Assembly (NCBI RefSeq): GCF_001039355.2
Contig: NW_019775676.1
Span: 144,405-208,404 of the forward strand
From: Lingula anatina
Lineage: Eukaryota; Brachiopoda; Lingulata; Lingulida; Lingulidae
Reading direction: 5' to 3'
Length of the DNA stretch: 64,000 nt
Shown here: piece by piece, positions 1-10,959 of the stretch
Numbering within the stretch: position 1 is the first letter of the stretch
Layout: every line of letters starts with the position of its first letter
Made by a program: the position numbers and the translations under genes
Notes under the pieces: model-generated
What the model saw: only the letters and a program-made list of their open reading frames with translations
The model's database searches: none
Told to the model about the DNA's origin: nothing

Positions 1-260
1 TATCTCCAAAACTGGCAGAGATAGGTCCATAGTTACTATTGAACGTGAACAGGAAGTCATATACTGGCAATCTAAGTGTGACCTTGAAATTGACTTTTGA
101 CCTACTTATTATCATGAACTGAACTCTGCTAATTTCTTTCTCTTTTAACTCCAAACCTGGCAGAGATAGGCCCATAGTTACTATTGAAGTTGAATAGGAA
201 GTCATATACTGGCAATTTACTGTGACCTTGGAATTGACCTTTGACCTACCTTACGATGAA
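1..260. repeat. Dispersed/tandem repeat with TGACCTTGAAATTGAC core
   Basis: About 1.8 copies of a ~147-bp unit. Each has a 'ccaaa(a/c)ctggcagagatagg' stretch, then 'gtcatatactggcaat' and 'gtgaccttg(a/g)aattgac'. The same unit recurs at about 27600-27880. No protein is evident. It lies in the intron or downstream part of the minus-strand acyl-CoA dehydrogenase gene. It is probably transposon-derived or a short satellite. Confidence 0.6.
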
Positions 261-334
261 CTTAACTTTGATTGTACCATTTTTAGTTATATATATATTT
301 TTTTGCATATTTTGAAAATTCTTGTTGATTGCAT

Positions 335-475
335 TTTTACAGCTTGTCAAGCACAAGACTGGTGGCTGTGTTCCTTATTTTGTATATGTGGGAGTCTATA
401 CGAATGCGCTTGCTCCAGCTGGTGGTACAATATTCGGAGGCGGTATCGCCTCTCTGATCCTCTAGTTATATATGT
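335..475. repeat. Dispersed repeat shared with 27.96-28.08 kb
   Basis: A ~130-bp stretch beginning 'cttgtcaagcacaa' and containing 'acgaatgcgctt', 'ctccagctggtggtacaa' and 'ggcggtatcgcctctctgat' is repeated at 27960-28080. There it directly abuts the left end of the second large duplication block. In both places it follows the TGACCTTG-type repeat, so the two parts probably make one composite element. The class is not recognised. Confidence 0.55.
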
Positions 476-579
476 TCACTTCAGCATACTATTCTGTCAC
501 TGGCCTTTACCTACAGTAGTTGTGATATAAAGGGACGGACATAAAAATAGGGCGGACCTCCATTTCGCCGACTTATGTA

Positions 580-660
580 AACGGAATGCAGGTCCACCAG
601 GAATAGAAGTCCTATATATATTTAGGACTACTATTCCTAAGGCGGACCTGCATTCCGTTC
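580..660. repeat. Near-perfect hairpin (foldback element)
   Basis: An ~80-nt palindrome. The left arm contains 'acggaatgcaggtcc' and 'aggaatagaagtccta'. The right arm contains the complements, ending 'ggacctgcattccgt', followed by 'cacacc'-like sequence. Its motifs (AGGACT/AGTCCT, GGTGTGAAC-like end) resemble the foldback DNA at 31.2-32.7 kb. It lies about 30 nt past the donor site of acyl-CoA dehydrogenase exon 2, inside the intron. Confidence 0.7.
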
Positions 661-688
661 ACACCGGCCTATAGTTGGCGTAACTTAC

Positions 689-3010
689 AGTAAACCATAG
701 CAGTACTGGGACATCCATAACGAGCAATAGTCTCCACCACCATGGCGGCACACACGTGGTTCTCGCCCAGCCCGCCGAGGTCCTTCGGTACAATCAATCC
801 CAGCAGCCCCAGCTCCGCCATGGCGTCCATGTTTTCTCTTGGGAATTCATATGTCTCGTCATATCTTACCTTGTTGATTATAAGGTGTAAATTCAGGGAT
901 CAGGATGGAGAATTGGTATTGTGGTATAAATTTGAGACAAGGGCCACAATGCTTAACTCAATGGTGTGGGAACCGGGGGTTAATTAAGGGACCTAATTAA
1001 GGGCCAAGAAGGGCCTTCCTCATCTGTGGCTAATTTATTTCTGCCTCTCCCCCCCCTCCCCCCATCCACCCACCAACATACTTAAACATTAGCTTCCTGT
1101 TACCATTAAGGTTGTAATTTTAAATATAAAAAAACACTCCTTATAATCATGGCCCATTCCATCAATATCTCAATGCGCGTTATATTATAAAATATCTAAA
1201 CTATTAAAAACACTGCCAATACTGACAATAAAGTAAATTAATGACACGGATAATAAGAGATAAAAATAAATAAATAAAATATATCAATTAATAAATGAAT
1301 TAACAACGTTACTAGATTTTTGAATACTCACACATGCACTTCGTAAAAATGAGACAAAGGTTCGAAAAGGATAGTAAGTAAGCATACTATGTGCAGTTAT
1401 GTGTGTCAGAAGCGCTAAGCAAGTACAAATAGTGTATCTCCGGGGCTAAGTGATGTAGCCATCGTACTGTTAACAAGATTTCATATGATAAAGGATGACT
1501 GCCTCATCGGCTTGGTCCCTACCAGAGACAGCGAAAGCGTAAAAATGCACTCAGTCATAAGAAAAACATGACAGAATAAATAGTATAAAAGAAAAGAGGA
1601 ATAATAATAAAGGCATTAGTACATAACCAATTCATCGTGAATATCGCATTGTTAATGTGAACTTGGGAAATTAAGGAGTCAGCAACTATGGGCATATGTC
1701 ATCAAAATAAAAAAGGAAATTAATGCGCATGGATGAAATTTAAATAGCACACAACTTCGTATGTCCCTTTGACATTGGAGCATGACTTGGATTTGGAAAT
1801 CTAGGAGTAAGCAACTATGGGTATATGTCATCAAAATAAAAAAGAAAATTAATACTTCATGGAATTTAAATTGCACACAACTTCGTCTGCCCCTTTGACA
1901 TTGGAGCATGACTTGGATTTGGAAATCTAGGAGTAAGCAACTATGGGTATATGTCATCAAAATAAAAAAGAAAATTAATACTTCATGGAATTTAAATTGC
2001 ACACAACTTCGTCTGCCCCTTTGACATTGGAGCATGACTTGGATTTGGAAATCTAGGAGTAAGCAACTATGGGTATATGTCATCAAAATAAAAAAGAAAA
2101 TTAATACTTCATGGAATTTAAATTGCACACAACTTCGTCTGCCCCTTTGACATTGGAGCATGACTTGGATTTGGAAATCTAGGAGTAAGCAACTATGGGT
2201 ATATGTCATCAAAATAAAAAAGAAAATTAATACTTCATGGAATTTAAATTGCACACAACTTCGTCTGCCCCTTTGACATTGGAGCATGACTTGGATTTGG
2301 AAATCTAGGAGTAAGCAACTATGGGTATATGTCATCAAAATAAAAAAGAAAATTAATACTTCATGGAATTTAAATTGCACACAACTTCGTCTGCCCCTTT
2401 GACATTGGAGCATGACTTGGATTTGGAAATCTAGGAGTAAGCAACTATGGGTATATGTCATCAAAATAAAAAAGAAAATTAATACTTCATGGAATTTAAA
2501 TTGCACACAACTTCGTCTGCCCCTTTGACATTGGAGCATGACTTGGATTTGGAAATCTAGGAGTAAGCAACTATGGGTATATGTCATCAAAATAAAAAAG
2601 AAAATTAATACTTCATGGAATTTAAATTGCACACAACTTCGTCTGCCCCTTTGACATTGGAGCATGACATAACGTCATTTGTATGATCGACTCACTTGTG
2701 CGGTATTAAAAACACTCACGCTAATTAATGTAGTCTGGGCACTTTAAAAAAATACAGTATCATCTTATTCTTTTACATCACTTATGTTTTAGATTAAACC
2801 CATTTAAACAAATAAGTTACAGATAATTTAAAACCGCGTTGTAATGTAAAAGTCACTTACGCCATTTGGTCGCATTGTCGTTCGGCACAGCTCCATCAGC
2901 TTGGCCTGCAGTTCCCTCTGTTTATCTGTCAGCACCCATTGATGGTCGTAGTTAAACCCAATGCCCCAATAAGGGCGCTTACCCCAGGGTTTTTCTGCAA
3001 ACATATCCAT
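689..3010 (-). CDS. Acyl-CoA dehydrogenase family protein, first two coding exons (partial)
   Basis: Exon 1 is 3010-2861 (ATG to GGC|GTAAGT, 50 codons, phase 0). It encodes an N-terminus with WVLTDKQRELQAKLMELC followed by RPNG. Exon 2 is 869-689 (acceptor CAAG|GTA, donor TACT|GTAAGT, phase 1). It encodes YEFPREN, then ELGLLGLIVPKDLGGLGENH, then ARYGCPSTAMVY. This matches the N-terminal helical domain of FAD-dependent acyl-CoA dehydrogenases (the xLGLLGLxxPKxxGGxG signature). Family members oxidise acyl-CoA to enoyl-CoA, passing electrons to ETF, usually in mitochondria. No clear mitochondrial presequence is visible. The FAD-binding and catalytic parts lie beyond the left edge. The subfamily cannot be fixed. 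The exon 2 acceptor has a weak pyrimidine tract, but the reading frame joins exactly. Intron 1 (870-2860) carries a minisatellite. Confidence 0.8.
1665..2672. repeat. 126-bp minisatellite, about 8 units
   Basis: A tandem array with period 126 bp (the 'ctaggagtaagcaactatggg' start recurs at 1801, 1927, 2053 and so on). The central units are essentially identical and both edge units are diverged. Because 126 is a multiple of 3 and the unit lacks stops in one minus-strand frame, the array gives a 328-codon repetitive open frame. I treat that as a by-product of the repeat, not a gene. It lies in acyl-CoA dehydrogenase intron 1. Confidence 0.9.
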
Positions 3011-3589
3011 GGTGCTTCAGCGCGATCCGACGATCTTTATAAGTGACGCGTTGAAACGAATTATGTGCCTCTTATGTAATGCCTCTAGGTTAAGTCACAT
3101 GATCTACCGTCTAGGGGTCAAGGGTCAAGGTTTTGGATCGTGAAACAGATGCTGGGGTGTGATTAGTTTTCCGTATGACAGGGTCCTACTGGGGGGTCGT
3201 TTTCACAGTTCACGGAAAATTATAGTCATCAATTTTACAAATCATAGTAAATAAAACTTTATTCATATCTCGCTGCTGGTAATGCGAATCGAAAATCCTG
3301 AAAATCACTAGTCACCGGTACAATGACTTCGATTAACGCAAGGCAGAGGATAAAAAGACACTCGAAAGGGGTGCTTCACACATCAGGTAAAATAATATGA
3401 ACGTACGTGTCACGTGCCTCGGGAAATAAAAAAGTGACGCCCACGGGTAAAATACCCAACGGGACCCTCGTATGACCCACTTATAACATATCACATGAAG
3501 TGGGCTAGTATTGGCACGCCAGTGGATTTTAAAGTAAACATTTAAATGGAATCGGCGGGAGGTTCTTGTCTTCTTAGACTCATCATACC

Positions 3590-3865
3590 CTTAATCTTAT
3601 CATACTAGCAGGATCTATTTAACTCAGCGGAGGTTCTCCCTAAAGTGCAGTCAATATAATCAGCTTAATTGTCTGGCATGCCAAAGCAACATGAACAACA
3701 TCATGGACCACAAAATTTTCCTGACTTTACCCAAGTACTTTTAATTAGGATGATGCGTGCCAGATATTTCAGCCGCTTAAACTGAATGCAATTTAGCGAG
3801 AATCCCCGGGGAGTAAGATCGATCCAGCTAGTACGAAAAGCTTATAGGAACACTCCCTTAAACGT
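3590..3865. mobile_element. MITE-like element, family member 1
   Basis: A degenerate inverted-repeat element. The left half has 'cttaattgtctggcatgcc'. The right half has 'gcgtgccagatatttcagcc', then 'aatttagcgagaatccccgg' and 'agatcgatcca'. The same structure is found at about 52.1, 59.4 and 62.0 kb. No internal ORF is seen. It is probably a non-autonomous DNA transposon with long terminal inverted repeats. Confidence 0.55.
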
Positions 3866-4027
3866 ATATTCAATGTGTATTTGGAAGTCATATTCGTGTA
3901 CCGTACTAACTCCAAGGCAGGGCTCTTTTCAGATCGCTAGGAAAATCAGTTAACATCGGTAATATGAAATATACGTACATATGATTACGATATATGCCAC
4001 TAAGTAACAGGGGATATAGCAATAAAA

Positions 4028-4340
4028 ACAGGGTGACCCAAAAAGAAAAATACACAAAATTCATACAAAATTATTAAATCCAAAGTTTCAGTCGGTTGGT
4101 CGATTTGCTAAAAAGTTACGTTGGTTTCAAAAATATGTTCCAGATGGTTCGACGCTACATTGGAGGCATACGTTGCGAAACATTGTCAATTACTCGAACA
4201 CATACCTCGTTCGATATTTCCCTAATCTTTGCTATGAACGTGGTCTTCAGTTAACCAAATGTTTGAGGGGGTTCAAGTTTGAAGAATGCGGTGTCCACTC
4301 AATGTCACAATTGTTGCTGCTCATGCAGTCTCTCCTGATA
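4028..4340. mobile_element. Decayed transposon fragment with CAGGGTGACCC end
   Basis: Begins 'cagggtgacccaaaaa', a terminus typical of some Tc1/mariner-superfamily elements. It is followed by sequence closely related to 5388-5700 ('ttggaggcatacgttgcgaa', 'cgttcgatatttccctaatc', 'tatgaacgtgg'). Both copies carry frame breaks. A C-rich run and CA repeat follow at 4429-4458. Confidence 0.5.
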
Positions 4341-4964
4341 TCACTTTTCGGAAGTGCTGCGAAAATTTTGGACATCTTTATTATTCAAGGTCAAAGATCG
4401 AGATGGACAGTGGTTCCATTGAGAAAGCCCCCCCCCCCCCCCCCGGCACACACACACATCAGATTGTAGTAAACCGTTAATTAGTGCTGATAACATTAAT
4501 TTGAATACATATTATTTACATATCCAGATGGATCTAAGCATGACAGTTTGCATGCGGTGAACTATTAATAGTATTGGGAGCTAATTTCCATATATGTGAT
4601 CTACATATTCGTTAATGCAAATTGTACCCACAATTAAATTTTAAGGTCTTGAGGCATGGCATGTCGCATGTCAGTCCTAGAAATTAATCTAAAATGTAAA
4701 TTAAGTTCATGTATAAAAATAGAGAGACTGAGAGAGTAAGGGAGTGATAGATACCACAGAGAGAGATGGTAGAAGAGACCTGATTCTTCAGTCGATTGAA
4801 TAAATCATGTAGCAGAAAACTATACCTGCCTGTCTCAGTTGACTTATTGGTGAAAAAGAAATCAAAGCAAGTGTATAACCACCGACTGGTTATTACAAGA
4901 TGACCCCCTAGCCTGGGTTAGAGAGTAATTCTTGGAATGTCCAATCAGTAGGAAGTGTGACGTT

Positions 4965-5700
4965 GAGTGGGCACTGCATTCACCTGACCTGAACCTCCCC
5001 AGACATTAGTGGTTTGCCTCTGGTCAGCAGGGTGCGTCGTATCGATATAAGGGTAAGGCAATTTTACAAACAGGGTGACCCAAAAAGGCAGAACATATAA
5101 AAATTATTAAATCCTACAAAGGTCCATCAAATTTTAAGAACTTTGATGGACTTAAACTTCAATGTGTGTGTATGACCATTTTTATGCTTTGCATAAAAGT
5201 TATGTTCTTTTTTTAAATATGCTCCAAATGCCCCCGGATTCACACTTGCATATGACACGAAAAAATTGTACATTTTTCAAACACATTCCTCCTTCGAGGT
5301 TTTTTATAAATTTTACTGTGATTGCTCCCCACAGTTCAACAATCTTATGAGGTTGTTCTGGTACAAATTGTCTTTGAGATACAGGTTGACCCAAAAACCG
5401 AATTCATAAAAAAATATTAAATCACACAATTAAGGGTCCATAAATTTGAAGAAATTTGCTGAAGTTTCAGTGGGTTGGTCGCTTTGCATAAAAGTTCTGC
5501 TCTTTTTAAATAATATGTACCAAATGGCCCAACGCTGCATTGGAGGTACACTTAAAAACGTTATGAAAAATTGTCAATATCTCGAACTCATTCCTCGTTC
5601 GAGATTTCCTTGATTTTTGCTATGAACGTGGCTTTCAGTTTACCAATTGTTCGAGAGGTTCAAGTTTGAAGAATGCGGTGTCCGCTCAATGTCACAATTG
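4965..5700. mobile_element. Tc1/mariner-type transposase relics
   Basis: At about 4960-5000 the plus strand reads EWALHSPDLN, which matches the motif around the second catalytic Asp in Tc1/mariner DDE transposases (SPDLNP). It is followed directly by degenerate sequence. Further 'cagggtgacccaaaaa'/'caggttgacccaaaaac' ends occur at about 5070 and 5383. The second is followed by a diverged copy of the 4.0-4.3 kb fragment. No intact transposase remains. Confidence 0.45.
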
Positions 5701-5811
5701 TCACAATGTAATGGATTTGGCAACAAATAATAATGATTGGACCATCCCAAGTTATCCCAAGGTCATGCCAAGGTGAGAAGGTCAAAGTGAGGCTGAGACA
5801 AGTGCTATGTT

Positions 5812-6099
5812 TACCCGCACGAAAATGCAGTAGTATCGAAGTAGCAAAGAAGCATTAACGCAGTAGTGGTGTGGAGCATATTTGCAGTAGAAATGCAGTA
5901 TACCCTACTGCAATTCTACTTCAAAAATTACATAGGGTTGTACAGAGGAGGAGCATTAATGCAGTAGATTAGAAGCATGATAAAAGCATGTTTCAAATAT
6001 GCTAATTAGCTCCCAATGCGAAGCAGATTTGAGGCATATTTGCAGTATGATTGCAGTAGTCTACTGCGCTGGAGCATCTACTGCGTTTTCGTGCGGGTA
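5812..6099. mobile_element. MITE with TACCCGCACGAAAA terminal inverted repeats
   Basis: A 288-bp element bounded by 'tacccgcacgaaaatgcagtag' and its near complement 'ctactgcgttttcgtgcgggta'. The outer TA is compatible with a TA target-site duplication. The interior repeats GCAGTAG/CTACTGC many times and encodes nothing. This is a non-autonomous DNA transposon. Confidence 0.75.
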
Positions 6100-6676
6100 T
6101 GTGCAATAACCTGTCCTACTACATGCATTATATTTATATATAAAGCAAATGTATTAATGCTTCAGCCAGCAGGTCTGGGTAAATGATGTATGGAATTGGA
6201 AACACTAGCGTTCCCATAGTTTGACGTGGAAATTGTTTCCATAAAAAAAACCATCGTTGCTTGAAATACTAGTACCTCACTAGCCTGGCAGTGGTGCTGC
6301 CAAAGAACTTCAAAACGCCATTCTCTTTTCATCATAGCCTCCTAACAAATTGAGACAATGTAAAGACGCGTACTAGATGAGAGTAACTAAAGTCACTATC
6401 ATATTTATTTGTTAGAATATAGGGATGGTTCAATCGCTAACTTACTAGAAACAAACACATATTACACAAGGCAACACTAAAATGGTTTTAATTTCGACAG
6501 ATTCTTTTGTGGGTTTTACTCGAAACATCAATGTTCATCTCCGTTTTATTTAACAACAATATGTGTGTTCACCAGGGGGCACCTTTTTGATTAAAATAAA
6601 GACAATATATCACAACATGATATAACTGTTAATCTATTTAACTTTTACTGCAGCCGTGCTAAAAAAAACACTCGTT

Positions 6677-7326
6677 TTCTATGACCCTCTGCTGGACTGA
6701 TCATGGTCAACTTGTTGTCATGGTCAACATATGTACTTATGACCCTCTGCTGGACTGATCATGGTCAACTTATTGTCATGGTCAACACATGTACTTATGA
6801 CCCTCTGCTGGACTGCTCATGGTCAACTTGTTGTCATGGTCAACATATGTACTTATGACCCTCTGCTGGACTGATCATGGTCAACTTATCGTCATGGTCA
6901 ACATATGTACTTATGACCCTCTGCTGGACTGATCATGGTCAACTTATCGTCATGGTCAACATATGTACTTATGACCCTCTGCTGGACTGATCATGGTCAA
7001 CTTATCGTCATGGTCAACATATGTACTTATGGCCCTCTGCTGGACTGATCATGGTCAACTTATCGTCATGGTCAACATATGTACTTATGGCCCTCTGCTG
7101 GACTGATCATGGTCAACTTATCGTCATGGTCAACATATGTACTTATGACCCTCTGCTGGACTGATCATGGTCAACTTATCGTCATGGTCAACATATGTAC
7201 TTATGGCCCTCTGCTAGACTGCTCATGGTCAACTTATCGTCATGGTCAACATATGTACTTATGACCTTATGACCCTCTGCTGGACTGCTCATGGTCAACT
7301 TATCGTCATGGTCAACATATGTACTT
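6677..7326. repeat. 58-bp tandem repeat, about 11 units
   Basis: A tandem array of a 58-bp unit running from 'tatgaccctctgctggactg' through 'atcatggtcaactt' and 'gtcatggtcaacatatgtac'. Units differ by a few substitutions, and one junction has an 8-9 nt duplication (about 7259-7270). Short open frames inside it are repeat by-products. Confidence 0.9.
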
Positions 7327-7409
7327 CACATACAATATACATTTAACATAGGTTTAGTCAGCTAAAACACAAGAACATAAAAACAGCTGTATTAGATACT
7401 TTGCACAGT

Positions 7410-7412
<3 letters not shown>

Positions 7413-7452
<40 letters not shown>
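7413..7452. repeat. (TC)n microsatellite
   Basis: About 20 uninterrupted TC dinucleotides. No associated gene is seen. Confidence 0.9.
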
Positions 7453-7458
<6 letters not shown>

Positions 7459-7689
7459 GTAGCCGCGTGGAAGTATTAACCAGTATTAAAGTAGGCTCGC
7501 AGGCCCTCCATCTTTTCCTGTCTACATTCTTAGAATCATTTATAAGGCTCGGCTCAATATGCAAACAAATCAATTTAAAATTATATTGGACAAATATTGG
7601 GTTTGTACGGGTGCCATCTTGTGACTACTTGCAATTACAATTACAAAATACAAGAACAATTGCCACCAAAAAGCAATTTCGGTTTTGAT

Positions 7690-7862
7690 GTTACCACACA
7701 GCGATAGCTTAACTTAAAGATAATCCCGATGAAACGACGATGTAGCAGGCTAATCTTAAGTTAATCCTGATTAATCCACGCTGTAGTAGGTTAAACTTAG
7801 GTAAATCCTAATGAAACCACACAGTAGTAGGTTGAAATAAAGTTAATCTTTATGTAACCAAA
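7690..7862. repeat. Degenerate ~57-bp tandem repeat
   Basis: Three diverged units with the pattern 'ccacacagtagtaggttgaa(a)...aagttaatcc(t)gat'. Non-coding. Confidence 0.5.
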
Positions 7863-8224
7863 CCTTCAACATCTAGTAAGCAAAGGGACGTCAATACTGA
7901 AATAAAATATCTTAATATTTATTCACACAATGGTGGAAGGGGGGGGGGAATCGAGTGCTTGTCGGTCGTAATTCAAGACAGCTCCCCTTTCATTCCCCAC
8001 TCCAAATCAGAGGAGTTCAGAGACACAAGTTAAAATTTAAACCTGCGCTCCTCTTCTTTAACAACATACTACTGGCTGAAGTACTAATACCTTCGCTTGC
8101 TAGGGTTTCCAATTTCATACTGAGGGGGTACTTAAATAAGCAGAAATTGCAATGAACGATTTTGTTCAATGACATTAAAGCTGCAAATGATAATATTCAA
8201 CCATTACATTGGTTCAATTTGAAT

Positions 8225-8390
8225 TCACAGCTATTTTTACCGTCATATGCCCGCCTCTAAAAACCACACATGCTTCGCACCTCTTTCTCTTTGACATTAT
8301 TAAAGTCTGAAGCAACTGCTGTGGAAAGGAATTCCATTCTTGGATGAGCCATTGGACGAGCTGAGAACTTAACAAAATAAACACATAATA
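8225..8390 (-). pseudogene. Tc1-like transposase C-terminal relic
   Basis: The minus strand reads WLIQEWNSFPQQLLQTLI, then RRCEAC-like and RGGH motifs. This matches the C-terminal end of Tc1-like transposases (EEWNxIPQxxIxxLVxSMxxRCxAVxxARGGH). The sequence around it is not open over a full transposase. A more decayed copy sits at 10.3-10.5 kb. Confidence 0.55.
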
Positions 8391-8419
8391 TTTAAACATA
8401 TATAAACTAACTAACCAAT

Positions 8420-8830
8420 CACTTGTTAACTGTAATCTTTGCGATATTTGTTGCACACTTCGCGACATTTTTCGACACGTACAAGGGGTGATGACCTCGT
8501 TTTTCTTCTTGGTACTGGGAGGCGATTTTAGGATTTTTCTGTTCCCCCACAGCACCAGGGCCAGCATTGTGACGCCCAGGGAGATAACCTGTATTGTCTG
8601 AAAAAACTACGTGTATTGAATGCAAAGAGAGATTTTGTCAAAATAATTATTTCGTAAACTTAATGCATTTTCGCACATTCTTCTGCTTGCCAAAGATTGA
8701 GAACGCTACAGGTTCCAATTTCTTACATAGTTTACCAGAATCTACTGGCTTACATACGAGAACCTTTAATTTGCTTGTTTATAAGACCCTGCGTGGGTTA
8801 TCTGTAATCCGTCATAGATTTCTGTTCCTT
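8420..8830. repeat. Low-copy repeat unit, copy 1 of 3
   Basis: A ~410-bp unit sharing 'aggcgattttag(g/a)atttttctgttcccc', a 'gtgac(g/a)c' stretch, 'gtgtatt(g/a)...atgcaaagag/ata' and 'ctgtaatccgtcatagatt' with units at about 10960-11330 and 11575-11930. In the minus strand, copies 1 and 2 keep the string GNRKILKSP, so the unit may descend from a gene or transposon. The class is unknown. Confidence 0.5.
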
Positions 8831-8953
8831 AATTATGTGTGAGATAATACACTGTCACCCGAGCGATATATGCCATAACACCTCGAGCGTCAGCGAGAGG
8901 TGTTCAATGGCATATATCGCGAGAGGGTGACAGTGTATTATTTGACATAATTA
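8829..8953. mobile_element. Long hairpin / foldback element
   Basis: Two arms of about 50 nt. The left has 'aattatgtgtgagataatac', then 'actgtcaccc', 'atatatgccat' and 'aacacctc'. The right has the complements 'gaggtgtt', 'atggcatatat' and 'gggtgacagtgtattat', then 'gacataatt'. The loop is about 10 nt. It resembles a short MITE that inserted at the edge of a low-copy repeat unit. Confidence 0.7.
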
Positions 8954-9269
8954 CCGAGAACAAATAAAGTCATTTCACCCTAAAACACCCCTAAAACCGA
9001 ATAAAGTGACCCTATATCACGCTCTAGAGATCTTATATGGAATAAACTCGTCCACGTGTGCTGGTCACCTCCCGCCAAATTCTTATGTAATGTCTGACCA
9101 ATTTGATCATTTTTTGCTAAATACTTGTCGTGGACGTTCAACTGGCTTGAAAAGTATTTAATCAACCGTCGACACTGACCATGCACATCTCAGCTGAGCC
9201 ACACCTAGCTCGGACTGCTGCGGAAAAAGGTCCCAAGGCAAAACCTTTACTTTTTAGTGACATTTCTGA

Positions 9270-9570
9270 TAAACTAGGAGCGTCGGACCAGAATATAGTG
9301 AAACTAATTTTTCACAAGTGCGAAGGAGAAAGAAATTTACGTGATATTTCTGACAAGGTGGTAGTTTCGGAATATAGTCAAAGTCACACGGATGTTTATT
9401 ACAAGTTCACGGGAGTTATAATTCTAGTTTTATTGTTATTTCTGACGACGAGGCGCTTACGGAATATAGTCAAAATCAAACGGAGGTTTATTTCAAGTCC
9501 ACAGGAGTAATAATTCTACGCTTTGGTGACATATTTTACTACGAGGCGGTTTCGGAATATACATGTGCTG
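9270..9570. repeat. Degenerate tandem repeat with 'cggaatata(g)tca' motif
   Basis: Three diverged units of about 110 bp carrying 'tttctgac', 'ttcggaatatagtcaaa' and 'ttcacgggagttataattct'. An open frame at 9181-9510 spans them, but I see no domain, no supporting splice context and obvious repeat structure. I do not call a gene. Confidence 0.4.
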
Positions 9571-10307
9571 GTTTTCAGAGCATTCATGTGCTACATGTAA
9601 TTACAAGTTCAAAGGGGGAATAGATTCGATTTTTACCGATACATCTGAAAAAGAGGAAGAATGAACAGCTTAAAAACAAAAGGTAAATCACATAACACTC
9701 GTTACAAAGCTATAGATTTACAGATTGTATACACGCGTGGCTTAAATGTAAACTAATTCCCGTTTACAAACCATACCCATATGATATGACTTAGTGTAAT
9801 AAAATTATAAAGAATAATTGTTAAACGTGAAAAGTTTATGTTAATTTTTTAACAGTGTGAGAGATTTTTAATTTGTCAACTGGTAGGTATAAAACGCAAG
9901 TAAAGTCACTATTCTCTTGATGCCAAGAAGGTCACATGATCACTGTCTTCGGCTTTCACCATTTAAGAGACCTCGACTGATTTAACCAAGATGTAGTCGT
10001 GAAATTCTAGACTACATCGAAGTTAAATCTGAGTTTTCCGAGAGACGCTACGCAGAAATGTCGAGTGAAGCTTGCCTCAGTTTTCGGCCTTACAAGCTAA
10101 CGGTACCCTTACTTTTTTTTTATCAATTTTTTTATTTTTTTATTTTTATTTCTTTGTTTTGTTTATTTATTATTTTATGATATCTTAGAAATATCTTTCT
10201 CGAAAGAAGTAACGAGCACTAAGAAAAAGAGAAGTTACAAGGAACGTATTTAGTTTATTAACTTCGAAACTTAAAATAAAAATGATCAATCATAAGAATG
10301 GCTAAAA

Positions 10308-10475
10308 AAGAATTCACAGCTACTGTATGTTCAGTTTTGTGTGTGTGCGCCACTGCAAACCACACGTGCTTCACAAGGCCTCCTCATTGAGATAATTAAT
10401 GTCTGAAAATGCTGCTGTGGAACAAAGCTCCATTCTTGGATGAGTCATTGCATGGGCAAGCTGGTTGCGTAAATC
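10308..10475 (-). pseudogene. Second, more decayed Tc1-like transposase relic
   Basis: The minus strand aligns with the 8.2-8.4 kb relic (LIQEW, VPQQ, QTLI, SMRR), with an in-frame stop at the position of the WLIQEW Trp and several other substitutions. Adjacent DNA shows no intact transposase. Confidence 0.45.
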
Positions 10476-10959
10476 ATTTATTATCATGAAATCATTCTCT
10501 TAACCCCCTCCTATCCCAGTCCCCTTAATTTGAAACTTCCTCTAAGCTCATCGCAAGATTTTGCATTCAGCTGCATGTAGACAGCATTATTCACTGAATT
10601 CGATACGGTGGAGGGGCTTAAAGTGTTACTTGGTGAGTAGACAAAATTGCCCATGAGAACAATTAAATATGTTTGTCTATGATGATGATGATAAGCATAA
10701 AATTGAAAACGGTTTCCCTTGGGTTTGATTTAAACGATTATTCTGATATTAATTTGAGACATGATAAATAAAGTGCAGTTTTTTTAGCAAACATGTTCTA
10801 GTTGTTGTGTCCACATACCAAATTCATAAAAAAAGGCCTCATAGAACAGTAGCACCCACAGTAGCACCATTTCTTGACCTATTTTGCAGCAGATTCTAAT
10901 AGAAATTTTATCAAAATAGATACATAGGATTAAATGTAAACAACCACTTGCTGTTTGTG

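Noticed and set aside
1679-2665. 328-codon minus-strand open frame
   Set aside because: It is a tandem 126-bp minisatellite whose length is a multiple of three. It lies in an intron and has no domain.
6677-7326. CRISPR-like array
   Set aside because: Units are directly adjacent with no unique spacers, and the genome is eukaryotic. It is a satellite.
9181-9510. 109-codon plus-strand frame with a hydrophobic segment
   Set aside because: It spans a degenerate tandem repeat and has no domain or splice context.
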